Position numbers and translations under genes: made by a program
Assembly (NCBI GenBank): GCA_902728285.1
Contig: CACVBU010000046.1
Coordinates: 1,959,536-2,023,535, forward strand
Length of the DNA stretch: 64,000 bases
Direction of reading: 5' to 3'
DNA from: Clytia hemisphaerica
Lineage: Eukaryota; Cnidaria; Hydrozoa; Leptothecata; Clytiidae
In this document: positions 49,101-58,819 of the stretch, one piece after another
Layout: each line of letters opens with the position of its first letter
Position numbering within the stretch: position 1 is the stretch's first letter
The notes under the pieces: model-generated
What the model saw: the letters and a program-made list of their open reading frames with translations, nothing else
Databases searched by the model: none
What the model was told of the DNA's origin: nothing

Positions 49101-52100
49101 GCCCGATTTTCGAAAAACATCTTTTTCCGGCCGAAAATGCCGGAAATATGCCGGAAAAACTGTTTTTTTGGCATTTTCTCGAGATTTTATCATTAGTTTT
49201 TTCTGATTTTTTGCTCAAAGATGTGTATTAACAATGCTCAAAACATGGCCGAGTCCAATTTTTAAGAAAAATTTTTTTCCGGCGGAAAATGCCTGAAATA
49301 TGCCGGAAATCGCCGTTTTTCTAGATTTTCATTGGACTTTTCCATATAATTGGTTGTTTTTTCATTCAAAAACATTATCAATAGCAATGCCCACCATCAA
49401 GCATGTTTCAATTTTCAATAAAATTGAGTTTTGAAGCCGGAACTATTTTAAAAGTTGCCGGAACAACCTATTTTCGCCGGAAAGACAGTATTTCTTGTGA
49501 TTTTCTCGAGCTGTACTTTATATATTTCTATGAAATTTTGCACACTGATGCAATATGACATTACCTAAAATGTGAAGGAGCCCGATTTTCGAAAAACATT
49601 TTTTTCCGGCCGAAAATGCCGGAAATATGCCGGAAAAACCGGTTTTTTGACTTTTTCTCGAACTTTCATTTTTAGTTTTTTCTGATTTTTTGCAGAAAGA
49701 TGCGTATTCGCAATGCTCAAAAAATGGCCGAGTTTGATTTTTGAGAAACAAATTTTTCCGGTTGCCGGAAATCGCCGTTTTGCAGATTTTCATCGGATTT
49801 TTTCCTTGTATTTTCTATGTTTTTCACACAAAAACATTATTGATAACAATGCTCACCATCAAGCATGATTCAATTGTCAATAAAACTGATTTTGCGACCA
49901 GAACTTCCTATTTATTTTTTCCCTACAACCCTTCTCTCTCCCCCCATCAACAATCAATGATGAATTTATTGTGTTGTGTATTTTCGCTAAATGCTATATT
50001 TTCTGACTGATTTTTTCATTTTTTTTTTTTTTTTTTCTTTTTCTTTTTGCATTGCTATCAATGCTAACTAACTTTCATCATCAGGTAGGTCCATTCAGCA
50101 TGTTGCTTGTTTTTTATAAGAATAGTGTACTTTGGTTGAGGGTGAGCATTATTCTTATTTTTCTATTGTTCTAAACAATAGGCCTATTGTTTTAAACCCG
50201 AAATCTCACCCTGATATTCTTATAGAAGTTATTCTTATAAAATAAAAAGCGTGTAGTTTAACATCAGTTGCGTGTAGAGTAATGGAAAGAATCCTAAAGG
50301 AACAAATAATGGAACACCTCACGAATGAGAAATTGCTATCAACCAAACAACATGGGTTCATGGGTATGCGATCGACAGTGACACAACTACTTCACTACTT
50401 AGACAAATGTGCGGACTCGATATCCAATGATAAGGTTGTTGACGTAATCTATTTCGACTTCGCAAAGGCATTTGACACCGTTCCACATCGCAGATTACTA
50501 AGAAAACTCGAAGCGTATGGTATCAGAGGAAGGGTACTTGGTTGGATGAAAGCATTTTTGTCCGATCGTTGCCAATATCTGAAGGTCAATGGAAAGTTAT
50601 CTAAGAAATGCCAGGTGCAAAGTGGTGTACCACAAGGAAGTGTCTTTGGTCCACTCCTTTTCGTTATTTACATCAATGATCTAGCTGAAGTTAACAACTC
50701 AGAAATGTTTCTCTTTGCCGATGACACAAAGCTTGTTGAAGAAATACATAACGCCGAAGATGCAATTAGACTTCAGCACGATATCGAGGCAATTGAAAAG
50801 TCTGGTGACTGGTTGTTGAAATTCCATCCTGACAAGTGCCACGTGTTGACACTAGGGAAATTCTGGAACATTCAACATGCATACCCTTACGAGATCGCTG
50901 GCTCTGTCCTAGAACATGTTGATCAAAAGAAGGATCTTGGAGTGATTATTGATAGTGAATTGAATTTCGAAGAACACATCTACACCAAGATCAAGAAGGC
51001 TAACTCGATCGTTGGATTGATTAACAGAAGCTTCGACTTCCTTTCTCCCGAGATGCTCCGCACACTTTTCATTGCATTTGTGAGACCTCACCTTGAGTAC
51101 GCGCAAGCTGTTTGGTCTCCACGGCTGATCAAACACTCTGATGCAATTGAAAGTGTCCAACGTAGGGCCACAAGACTTGTCGGTGGTTATAGAAACCATT
51201 CATATGAAGAACGTTTACAAGTCATGAACCTACCCAGCCTCAAGATCCGGCGTAAAATCGGGGACATGGTGGAAGTATATAAACATCTTAATGTCTATGA
51301 TAAATCTTCCCTATGTCAGAAACTCGTTCTTCGAAATCGACCTCAACGTAAGCACAATCTCGAATTAAAGAGGAATTTCGCTGAAGACGGCATTAGAGGA
51401 TACCAAACGAATTCACTTTACTATAGGAGCATTGATACTTGGAACAGTTTGGCAACCAATGTTGTAAATGCACCGTCCGTAGGGAAATTCAAACTAGAAT
51501 TGACAAACGAATGGAATGATAAGATCTATAAATTGTAAAGATGTAAGATTGTTTCATAGAGGTCAATAGACCTGAGAAATACACTTCTATAAATTAAAAT
51601 TAAATACTATTTAGGGATAAAAAGCAGGTTACCAGTGTTAGGAATTTCTCCGATAAAGCATTATTGAGATAGTACTTTTTAGATTTTCATATACTTACAA
51701 ATAGAGTTTTGGACTGAATTAAATGCATGCAAATTAAGTGCTCAAAGGCGATCCATCTTCCAAACGCTCAATAAAAATGATTTCTTTTTACATTTATTAG
51801 AATGCAGCAGAGTTTTTGGGCATTGTTGAGGGCTCAAAGTATGCCATAGAGAATATAGACGTTACGTAAGTTTAACTTTACATTTGTCTTGATAAATTTT
51901 TTTTACAAAACTAAAAGGGGTGTTTTTTATCAGATAAAGGCTCAGCCTTACACTCTTAACTGGCGATTCAGAATTAGCAAAAGAACTTTTATCACAATGA
52001 CTGCGCAAAATATTTTAAAAGATATTAGAAATCTTCTTTAATTTTTTTTCAGGGACGAAGTTCGACAAAACATGATTTCTACTGCGATGAACATTTACTG

Positions 52101-53761
52101 TCTCAACGGCAAACCTCATGAAGCCATGTAAAAGATTTTTTCCCTCCGTATGCTAAACGAAATCAATAAACTCATACATGTTTTTTATAAGCATAGCGCT
52201 TATAAGCATATAAAGGGTCAGGTTTGCAGATTTCTTAAGCATAGCATTAGCATATATGTCAGCCTGTAATATTTTGGAAGCTAGTCAAGTAAAAAGAAAT
52301 TTCTGAGATTTTATAAAAGCTTGGCTCGGGGTGAATTATAAGCATTATAATTCATAAGCATATAATAAGCATAAGCTATGCCTGGATGCCATAACACAGG
52401 TCTTCTAACTTAAACCATCAATATTTTCTCGTTACAGTGAGGTTGCAAAATACCACAAGTTATTGGGGACAATGCCAACGTAAGCTTGAATATTTTTAGA
52501 CCATTTCCTCAGGGAAAGTTATGGAGAAGGGGTCTTTATTTTTGTTTATGGGGCCGTCCACATAGTACGTACGCACTAAAATGTCGAAAATCGAGTAATA
52601 CTCTTGAAATACTCTAACAATTTAGCTCGAAATTATATTGTATTTTTGTAGGTTTAAATCCTTGTTGAAAGTTTTAACAGTCAATATTTCACAAGAAGAT
52701 AAAAAGTCTGCAATGGTATGTTGGAAATTTTTTTTTTCTATCTAAGCTCGAATTTCATATTTTTACAGTAATAAAGGTTACTTACTAAATTATAAGCTGG
52801 TCACGATACGCAATGCACACCAAATGCTAAACTCTTTTAGCTGGCAATTTTGAAATTGATTCAAATGTTTTTGTATCTTCTACAATATACAGCAAACGTT
52901 GAAATTTATGTCTTCGATGAGTTTCCAATATGACGATTTACTGGACGAGACGATCAATAATAGCTTCCTCCAAAGTGAAAGGTAGTTTATCGATCTTCTC
53001 CTGTAAAGAAATATTAATCGTTTTGGAAACTAAGAATATACAGACGATTAAAGAGGGCCAATAGTAATAATGATGACAAATAACGGTCATCAGATTATCA
53101 AAAAGTGAAGAAAACAGCTTTTCAATACAATAATTACCATCCAAACAAGGGAATTTAAGAAATAATCGCACGATGGGTTATTTTTTCTTATTTGGCACGC
53201 TCTCAAAGAGAGCAATTAATCATTAATTACATCCTGTAGAGAGCAATTAATCGTTAATCACACTCTCCAATGCCGCGCCAATGTTTACAAAATTGATTTT
53301 GATGTTTTTTCTTACATTTGTTTTGCATCGAACGTTTTAATTGCATTCGAAATTTATTTTGTGAGAAAGAAAATCAATAAACAACAATAAAAGAAAGACA
53401 TAAAGAGAAGAGAAAAATATAAAACTCTCAGTGTAATTTCTGTAATTTACTTTCCTAACTGGGAAAAAGTAGTGAAAGTCATTGTGCGATTAGCTCGTAA
53501 TCACATAATAACTCGTACAATTCGAAAATTGCACTCGTGATTTTTTTGTTTCGAATTTTCCTCGTCCTTTCGAAAAAAATCACTCGTGCAATTATATTCG
53601 AATTGCACTCGTTATCATGTGATTACATATACTAATCATAAAAGTCATCTATACAATAAGATTGCACCTTTTTGAAGAAAAAAACGATAATATTTATCTC
53701 ATGTCTCATTATTCTCATTTTCATTTTCAGGGAGCGTGTGATGTTATGGTTTGTGAATTGA
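37137..53761 (+). CDS. PTCD3: PTCD3 / small mitoribosomal subunit protein mS39 (5' end missing)
   Basis: PTCD3 is a PPR protein at the mRNA entry of the mitochondrial small ribosomal subunit. Exons, all phase-compatible: 37137-37170, 37362-37407, 37597-37665, 37903-37998, 38453-38513, 38688-38753, 39047-39129, 39461-39544, 39758-39783, 41062-41152, 41742-41802, 42157-42239, 42494-42530, 42821-42919, 43357-43430, 43489-43554, 43829-43918, 44258-44286, 45481-45581, 45999-46080, 46576-46666, 47121-47206, 51801-51865, 52053-52127, 52438-52479, 52652-52715, 52893-52981 and 53731-53761. Family blocks: IPKKRDKYTVLKALSSTV, AIQSGTKAAEYVLEQYP, TYEVFMLGLLKHGEYIRAFH (PPR), VASMKVKPTSATFATL, LGVRAKQFYGNFLAAI and YETIVPNYLIPHDWVYEQLF. 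A serine-rich stretch sits in exon 8. The start codon and targeting peptide were not found. The last exon (ERVMLWFVN, stop 53759-53761) is the least certain. Intron 22 contains a LINE starting about 30 bp after the donor. Confidence 0.86.
39827..40900. mobile_element. 'GGACCTACC' repeat element in PTCD3 intron 9
   Basis: Ends TGGACCTACC and GGTAGGTCCA are inverted. Similarity to the copy at 48451-50108 covers both ends and continues into GCATGTTGCTTG after the right end. The interior holds several repeats of about 250 bp with GCCGGAAATATGCCGGAAA and TTAGTTTTTTCTGATTTTTT. It has no transposase. It makes up most of the intron between exons 9 and 10. Confidence 0.75.
43001..43140. mobile_element. 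TA-flanked MITE, CTTTAGGCGTA ends
   Basis: CTTTAGGCGTAGTTTCGCGAGC and the complement are flanked by TA on both sides. It lies in the PTCD3 intron after exon 14 and contains GCGCGATTTTCC and CGCGAAAG boxes. Confidence 0.7.
44426..45433. mobile_element. Palindromic element with about 370-bp arms in PTCD3 intron 18
   Basis: TAAAGTCTGTCCAGATATAA opens the left arm and the right arm is its near-perfect complement, ending at GGACAGACTTTA. The arms pair over almost their full length, with only scattered mismatches. The centre (44805-45065) is unique and has no gene. As part of an intron, the transcript would form a long hairpin. Confidence 0.85.
47247..48441 (+). CDS. LINE protein, first part: endonuclease C-terminal half and start of reverse transcriptase
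   Basis: The open frame starts inside the endonuclease (no genuine start codon; the frame is open upstream of the Met). It shows VGDFNYKDINW, PSLIDLILTN and HKSDHSVLSF, all typical of the apurinic-type endonuclease of LINEs. After a basic linker comes the start of the reverse transcriptase: LNPNKSLGPDEIHPVMLKK and VSPIYKKGKKNLAENYRPV. The frame is undamaged up to the insertion, after which it reads into unrelated repeat sequence. The family is closest in style to CR1, L2 and Rex1-like elements. Confidence 0.9.
48442..50253. mobile_element. TA-flanked MITE inserted in the LINE and itself split
   Basis: CACGCTTTT at 48442-48450 is one end, and ATAAGAATAGTG...AAAAAGCGTG (about 50109-50253) is the rest. 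TA flanks at 48440-48441 and 50254-50255 are the duplication. The joined halves match the intact copy at 21875-22022 read in reverse. Removing it with one TA restores the codon register of the LINE at its RPV/SLTSV junction. Confidence 0.8.
48451..50108. mobile_element. 'GGACCTACC' repeat element nested in the MITE
   Basis: It starts TGGACCTACC and its right part has GGTAGGTCCATTCAGCATG. It includes a short TTCG run, then multiple copies of about 250-300 bp built on CTGATTTTTTGCACAAAGAT, GCCGGAAATATGCCGGAAA and AATGCCCACCATCAAGCATG. It is a longer relative of 39827-40900. No open frame of note. Confidence 0.75.
50254..51538 (+). CDS. LINE protein, second part: reverse transcriptase and C-terminal domain
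   Basis: The frame continues the LINE after the insertion: LTSVACRVMERI, then the reverse transcriptase core with VIYFDFAKAFDTV, SGVPQGSVFGPLLFVIYIND and catalytic FADD (about residues 145-148 counted from the first Met at 50282). The C-terminal part has RPHLEYAQAVWSP, QRRATRLVGG and LPSLKIRR, common to CR1/L2-like elements. It ends normally at 51538. All key motifs are intact, so the disruption is the insertion plus the 5' truncation. Confidence 0.92.
52177..52385. mobile_element. TA-flanked MITE of the 'TTATAAGCAT' family, right border unclear
   Basis: TA then CATGTTTTTTATAAGCATAG and CGCTTATAAGCATA match the copies at 63790 and 17033. The right half contains several AAGCATA repeats, but I cannot place the end. 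It lies in the PTCD3 intron between exons 24 and 25. Confidence 0.5.
53497..53626. mobile_element. Short palindromic MITE
   Basis: GTAATCACATAATAACTCGT at the left and ACTCGTTATCATGTGATTAC at the right, with matching inner blocks ATTGCACTCGTGATTTTTTT and AAAAAAATCACTCGTGCAAT. It lies in the last PTCD3 intron. Confidence 0.65.
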
Positions 53762-53807
53762 AGAACAAGAGAGCAGTAATTATTTCTTCATTCCTAAAAG
53801 TACATTT

Positions 53808-54209
53808 GAGGATTGTGCAAGGGCCCGAAGGGCCCGCAGTGCAATCCCGATTTTATGAATAAAATCGAAGCCAACGATCTAATATTGGTTACCGCCCTCA
53901 CTCGCATCGTAAATCTAGGACAAGTCCGGGATAAAACATAAAGAAAGAAAGAAACAATATCAATATTTAGTTTAAGAATCGTATCTTTCATTGAAATAAT
54001 ATTTCAATCATCCACCAAATCTTCCTCGGCCACGTCCGCGTCCTCTGAAAGCAGAATTACCTGACAAGTAGAGAAAAAATAAAACATATTTTATGAAATG
54101 AAACACCAATAAGGGAGATGGTGGGCGGGCAATATTAGACCGTTGGCTTCGATTTTATTCATAAAATCGGGATTGCACTGCGGGCCCTTCGGGCCCTTGC
54201 ACAATCCTC
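53808..54209. mobile_element. DIRS-related inverted-repeat fragment
   Basis: The arms of about 78 bp (53808-53885 and 54131-54209) begin GAGGATTGTGCAAGGGCCCG and include GGGCCCGAAGGGCCC and GATTTTATGAATAAAATC. Directly inside the left arm is a copy of the DIRS terminal repeat (AATATTGGTTACCGCCCTCA). Between the arms lies an RG-rich exon. The right arm abuts the terminal repeat of the full DIRS element. Confidence 0.65.
54008..54060 (-). CDS. Possible terminal exon of an RG-rich protein
   Basis: After a strong acceptor (TTTTTTCTCTACTTGTCAG) the minus strand reads NSAFRGRGRGRGRFGG and a TGA stop. Such tails bind RNA or are methylated on arginine in many nuclear RNA proteins. No upstream exon is visible, because the DIRS element lies next to it. 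It could be a trapped host exon, a part of a DIRS-family gene, or chance. Confidence 0.35.
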
Positions 54210-54292
54210 AATTTCATTTCATAAAATCTCCGCCCAATCTAATATTGGTTACCGCCCTCACTCGGATAGTAAATCTAGGACATCGTCCTAAA

Positions 54293-55279
54293 CTACCCCT
54301 GTTCAAAGCTACTCAATAAGGCCTTTTGGAATTTCTCCCCTTTACCAGGATCAATTTTTCTGTTGTAAAATCTTTGGAAAGTGGACTCATTTGTCCAATT
54401 AGCTCTTTCTAAGATCTCCCTCACAGAGATCCCCAGACTGGAAGCTTTAGAAGTGGTCGCTGATCTTGTAGAATGTCCTTTAAAAATCTTAGTATCAATG
54501 CCTGCTAATCCAATTATCGTTTTTAACCACCTTGAAACTGTGTCTGTAGAAACTCTTCTATATGGTTTGATATGTGATATTAGGAGTCTAGTTTCCGTTC
54601 CCCTTCGTTCCTTAGTTCTAGACAAGAACTCGTCTATTGTATGGCACACACAAAGAGACAAGTTCTCCTGAAATCTGAACAATTTTATTTTAGTCGGCGA
54701 ATCCCCAGGCTTTTGTGTTTTAGTTACACCATCTAGTTCAAAGATGTAAACTGAAGAATACTTAGATAGAAACTTTGTATCAAGAATGTTAAGTTCCGAA
54801 GCCCTGGATGCCCCGGTTAAGGCCAACAGTACTGTTAGTTTTAATGACAGTAACTTAATGTCTATTGTAGAAGAATCTAGACCATTTATGTACCTAAGGA
54901 CCGTTTCAACGTCCCAAGTGAATCCATAACGAGGTTGAGGTGTTCTCTTGTTGAAAATACCAACCATCAGCCTTTTGACAAGAGGGTGTTCCCCTATCGA
55001 AGACCCATCACAATTTTCATGAAAAGCTGAAATTGCTGATCTGTACCCACCTATAGTACTATATTGGAGTCCCTTTGTACACAGATCAGTAAGAAAATCT
55101 AGAATATGCTTTACAGGACATCGAACGGGATCAATCTTTTGTTCCATACACCAGCTAGCCCACTTTCCCCAGGCCGATTTGTAATGAGATCGAGTTCCTG
55201 ATCTTCTGGAGTTGACGATAAGGTCCGAAGATTTCTCTGATACGCCTTTTGAAGCAAGCTGTTCCCTGACAACATCCAT
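54293..55279 (-). CDS. DIRS tyrosine recombinase (integrase), intact frame
   Basis: 328 residues. The N-terminal part has the SAM-like core-binding look (YKSAWGKWASWC, YSTIGGYRSAISAFH). Catalytic residues are readable: Arg159 in TGASRASEL, His269-x-x-Arg272 in GHSTRSAT, Trp295, and nucleophile Tyr305 in FQRFYNRK. The enzyme would join circular cDNA to target DNA. The frame overlaps the preceding one by about 170 bp and ends inside the left terminal repeat. The first Met may not be the real start, since in DIRS elements this domain often follows a frame change from the previous one. Confidence 0.92.
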   Translation of the reverse strand: MDVVREQLASKGVSEKSSDLIVNSRRSGTRSHYKSAWGKWASWCMEQKIDPVRCPVKHILDFLTDLCTKGLQYSTIGGYRSAISAFHENCDGSSIGEHPLVKRLMVGIFNKRTPQPRYGFTWDVETVLRYINGLDSSTIDIKLLSLKLTVLLALTGASRASELNILDTKFLSKYSSVYIFELDGVTKTQKPGDSPTKIKLFRFQENLSLCVCHTIDEFLSRTKERRGTETRLLISHIKPYRRVSTDTVSRWLKTIIGLAGIDTKIFKGHSTRSATTSKASSLGISVREILERANWTNESTFQRFYNRKIDPGKGEKFQKALLSSFEQG

Positions 55280-55776
55280 GCAATTAGCCTGAGGGACCTG
55301 TTCGAGACTAGAGGATGAACCCTTCCTTGATGCTTCAGAAGGTCTTCTTCAATAGGTAAAAGAATTGGATTCATTACTGACAATTGAAGTGCTATTGGAT
55401 ACCAAGGCTGCCCCTGCCAGGCTGGTGTTATCAGAAGAACCATGGTTTGGTCTGATACTATTTTCCTTAGCACCCTTCCTATTAGGGAGAAGGGGGGAAA
55501 GGCATAACCTCTGACATTTCTCCAATCCTGTTGGAAGGCATCCTGCCCCTGGCTGAAAGGATCCATTTTCCAAGAAAAATAAGCTGGAACCTGGTTCGAC
55601 ACTCTGGATGCAAACAGATCTATGTCCGGGGTGCCCCTCACCTGACTCAGTCTTCTGAATAGGGATGGTTTTAATTTCCATTCGCTGGAGTCCTTCCTTC
55701 TGGATTCCGTGTCCGCCTCTATGTTCTTTTTCCCCGGGAGGTATTCGGCAGTAAGGGTGATCTTGCCTGCCATCAA
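55111..55776 (-). CDS. DIRS linker region between RNase H and recombinase (methyltransferase-like position)
   Basis: It begins MAGKITLTAEYLPGKKNIEA, the end of the RNase H domain, and then has TPDIDLFASRVSNQVPAYFS, AFPPFSLIGRVLRKI and VLLITPAWQGQPWYP, a block conserved in this position in DIRS-like elements. DIRS and PAT elements have a methyltransferase-like domain here. I cannot confirm catalytic residues. It overlaps the start of the recombinase frame. Confidence 0.75.
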   Translation of the reverse strand: MMAGKITLTAEYLPGKKNIEADTESRRKDSSEWKLKPSLFRRLSQVRGTPDIDLFASRVSNQVPAYFSWKMDPFSQGQDAFQQDWRNVRGYAFPPFSLIGRVLRKIVSDQTMVLLITPAWQGQPWYPIALQLSVMNPILLPIEEDLLKHQGRVHPLVSNRSLRLIAWMLSGNSLLQKAYQRNLRTLSSTPEDQELDLITNRPGESGLAGVWNKRLIPFDVL

Positions 55777-55780
55777 AAAA

Positions 55781-58373
55781 TCACCAGATTTCCTTGCTTA
55801 TCTGATTCATAGTGGCACTCTTGGTCCCCCCCCCATTTTTAGGAGATACTTCAAGGCTACTGTATTGTCCATCTGAATATGAACCGACGTTGCCCTGAAC
55901 CTTGGTATGAATGTCAATAGTCCTATCTTGGCTGCTTTTAATTCCAAAACATTTATATGTTCCTGCTGTTCCTCCAGAGACCATGGACCCCCTGTTCTTA
56001 AACTCCGACAAGCAGCTCCCCATCCTGTTTTGGAGGCATCCGTTTGGATTAATATCTGTGGAGGTGGGGTTATTAGACTCCTCCCATTGTAAAGTTCTAG
56101 GTTCAAGAGCCACCAATTTATTTCCTTTTTCACCTCCTCTGTCAATTCCACTACGTGATTGTTCCTTCAACTCTGAAATCTGTTGTCGTTGAAGGCTCCT
56201 GTATTGAAGGGGTGCTGGTAATATTGCTAGCATTGAGGCAGACAACCTGCCCACTAGTTTCGATAACTCCCTCAGGGGAACCTTTTCCTTTTCTAACATT
56301 TCTGAGCATTGCTTCTTTATGGCAACCACCTTCTCTTCTGGAAGGCTTAGAGTCATTTTGATTGAGTCTATTACCATCCCCAAGAATTCTATCTTTTGGG
56401 TTGGTTCGAAAACTGACTTCTTGACATTTATTAGAAAACCAAGACTTTGCAAAAGGGAAATATTTGTGTCCCTCATCTGTCTCAACTCCTCTGGAGTTGA
56501 GGCTATTAGCAGGATATCGTCCAGAAATATGATTAAACGAATCCCTAATCTCCTCAGAAGTGAAATTGGAACCTTCAGAATTTTTGAAAACACTCTTGGA
56601 GCTGGAGATAAACCGAAACAGAGACACTGGAATTGGTATAGGGTCTTGTCCCATTCGAATCTCACAAACCTCTGAGAATGCTGATCTAAAGGTATGGCGA
56701 AATATGCATCCTTGAGATCGATTTTTAACATCCAGTCCCCCTGCTTCAGAATTTCCTTCACTAAAAATAATCCCTCCATCTTGAAGTGTTCGTATGGAAT
56801 AAATTTGTTCAAGTTTTTCAGGTTTATCACTGGCCTTTGCCCCTGGTCTTTCTTTGGCACCAAAAATAGAGGGCTGACAAACTGTTCTGGTGATGGTGTC
56901 ACTGTCACGATTGCCCCTTTGAGCAACATACTTTTCACCTCTTCCTGGATTAATTCCCTCATGTCCTGACTTACTTGAGAAACGTAAGGGTTTTGACTCA
57001 AAACTGGGGGAGGGTTTTCCAGAAAAGGGATTCTGTACCCGCTCACCATCTCTAATATGATCTGATCGTTTGTTAGTTTCGTCCAGTTTTCCAGGAAGAA
57101 CTTTGTCCTTCCTGCCAATGGTGTTTGAGGGATCTCCTTTGGAAAAAGCCCCTTTATTTTGCTGGGAGAACATTTGGAAATTTCCCCATTGGTAGAATTT
57201 CCAGAAGATTTGAAGGAGGATGGCTTACCTCTTTTGTTGAAGGATGACTGACTCCTGGCCAACCAACCACTGAAGGCACCTCTGTTTCCACGCCCCCTAT
57301 CTCCTCCTTGATCTGCATTTGATAGAGAGCTCCTGTGAAAGGGCTTCTTGGATACCGGTTTGGGTGATGCAAGATTTGACAATGCATCTTTTGATTTCTT
57401 TTTGGATTTGGCTAACTTGACAATGAGATCCTCAAACTTTTCACCAAAAAGGTTGCAAGATTTTTCATTGAAAACTTCTTCATTTTCACTTAGAAGTTCC
57501 TTGGCTCTCTTAGAGTCGCCTGTCATATTTTCAACCATGTTTAAACGTCTATAATATGCAACTTTGTTCGACGCCTGTCCGACAAGTGCAATAACATTGG
57601 TAAAGGAACGGCACATTTCCTCCATCTTTTCCTTCGCCTCGTCTGGGACATCCTCCTTAGAAAGCAGGTCTTTCTTGTCCTCCTCAGCCAATTCCCAAAG
57701 ATTGGCCAGTGGTCTAAAAATCTTATGTATACCAGACTGAATGTTATACAATTGGCTATCTCTCGCCATAGCAAATGCTTTGTAAGAGGTTAAAGTGTCC
57801 TTCATAAACATATCCAATTTCTGAGGTTTGTCTATGTTAGATGGAATCGGATAGTCTTCCAAAATCTTCTCTTTCTTTTAGAATTTTGTCCGAGACATGT
57901 CTGCGAATGTAGTTGTTTATTTGATCCGCTAGATCTGATCTTAAGTTTATTGCATTGTCCTCTTCAAAAAGTTCTAGACAAGACACTTTAGCTCTTGGCT
58001 CTTCAAGTTCACCTTCTCCCAGGACGTCAGCACTTCTCTTATTTGAGCCAGCTGCCTGTTTCTCTTTGTTGGCAATCCTGTGACATAAAAGAGAAAACAT
58101 ATTACCACAGGTAATAAGTATTGTGGAACGGTTAGCCCTGGGGGCTTAACCTATTGTTTCTTTCTATTCTGATCTGACAAAACAACGAGCAAAACAAGAA
58201 TCTATGGCTATACCAGCTAGTTCCTGTATCTCGAAGTGAAATGAGTAACTTAGTTATGACCCATTATCCTCTCAGTGATGGCTGAGCCTTTTATCACTTT
58301 CAATATGTGTCAGATTACTTGGATATTTGGGGAATTCAAAGAATTTTAATTACACTTACTCTTGGTCCGCCAT
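55781..58373 (-). CDS. DIRS gag-like, reverse transcriptase and RNase H polyprotein, frameshifted
   Basis: A 14-nt first exon (58360-58373, ATG GCG GAC CAA GA) with a GTAAGT donor joins in phase to 58077 after a CACAG acceptor. The next frame (57837-58077) leads into a second frame (55781-57862) through a small shift near 57850. The long frame has a coiled, lysine-rich gag-like part, an RG patch (GGDRGRGNRG), then the RT with LFLVPKKDQGQRPVINLKNL, IDLKDAYFAI (Asp382) and FLDD (446-449). RNase H continues in another frame (55807-56151) with ILIQTDASKTGWGA, LELKAAKIGL and VHIQMDNTVAL, so there is a shift near 56150. Another shift sits in the run of Gs at 55830-55840 (GGGGG in the minus strand). 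Confidence 0.88.
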
Positions 58374-58819
58374 CTTGTTTTGCGAGTTGAAAGCTAAGAG
58401 GGGTAGTTTAGGACGATGTCCTAGATTTACTATCCGAGTGAGGGCGGTAACCAATATTAGATTGGGCGGAGATTATATGAAATGAAATTTTATACTATGT
58501 TGTTGTTTATTGTTTTAATATGAACAGATTTTCATGGAAACTTTTTTATTTGAAATAGATTGTCTAAATATTTTTGCTCTTTAAATATATTTTCAAATTG
58601 TATTCTATTTATTCGAAATATTTTGTTTTCCCGATCAATGTTTTTGAACTCCTTGATGGAAGAAAATTGGGGTTGTTGACTTTTGGATGAGTGACAAATT
58701 TCCTTCCTAAAACCGCTTGTGCCGCTTGTTTTATTAGAAAGTGATGGCGTTGTACGAGCAACTTTATAAACACCTAATGTACCATAATATCACCTTCCTC
58801 ACTCTAATTGTTTGAAATG

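Larger units (their letters stand above)
47235..51600 (+). mobile_element. CR1/L2-type non-LTR retrotransposon, 5'-truncated, interrupted
   Basis: It lies in PTCD3 intron 22, same strand as the gene. The 5' end falls inside the endonuclease domain, the usual outcome of incomplete reverse transcription. The coding part is split by a nested insertion at 48442-50253. After the stop come about 60 bp of untranslated sequence and an A/T-rich tail. I did not find a clear target duplication. Confidence 0.88.
54211..58488 (-). mobile_element. DIRS-type tyrosine-recombinase retrotransposon
   Basis: Inverted terminal repeats of 90 bp (54211-54300 and 58399-58488) begin ATTTCATTTCATAAAATCTC and end at a TAAACTACCCCT block. 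Inverted ends, a reverse transcriptase with RNase H and a tyrosine recombinase together define DIRS elements; Ngaro types have split direct repeats instead. Gene order on the minus strand is gag-like, RT, RH, linker/MT-like region, recombinase. Frames are broken by several small shifts, so this copy is probably dead. Confidence 0.92.

Noticed and set aside
53820-53836. GGGCCCGAAGGGCCC hairpin as a terminator
   Set aside because: Hairpin terminators of this kind are bacterial; here it is part of a repeated DIRS-type arm.
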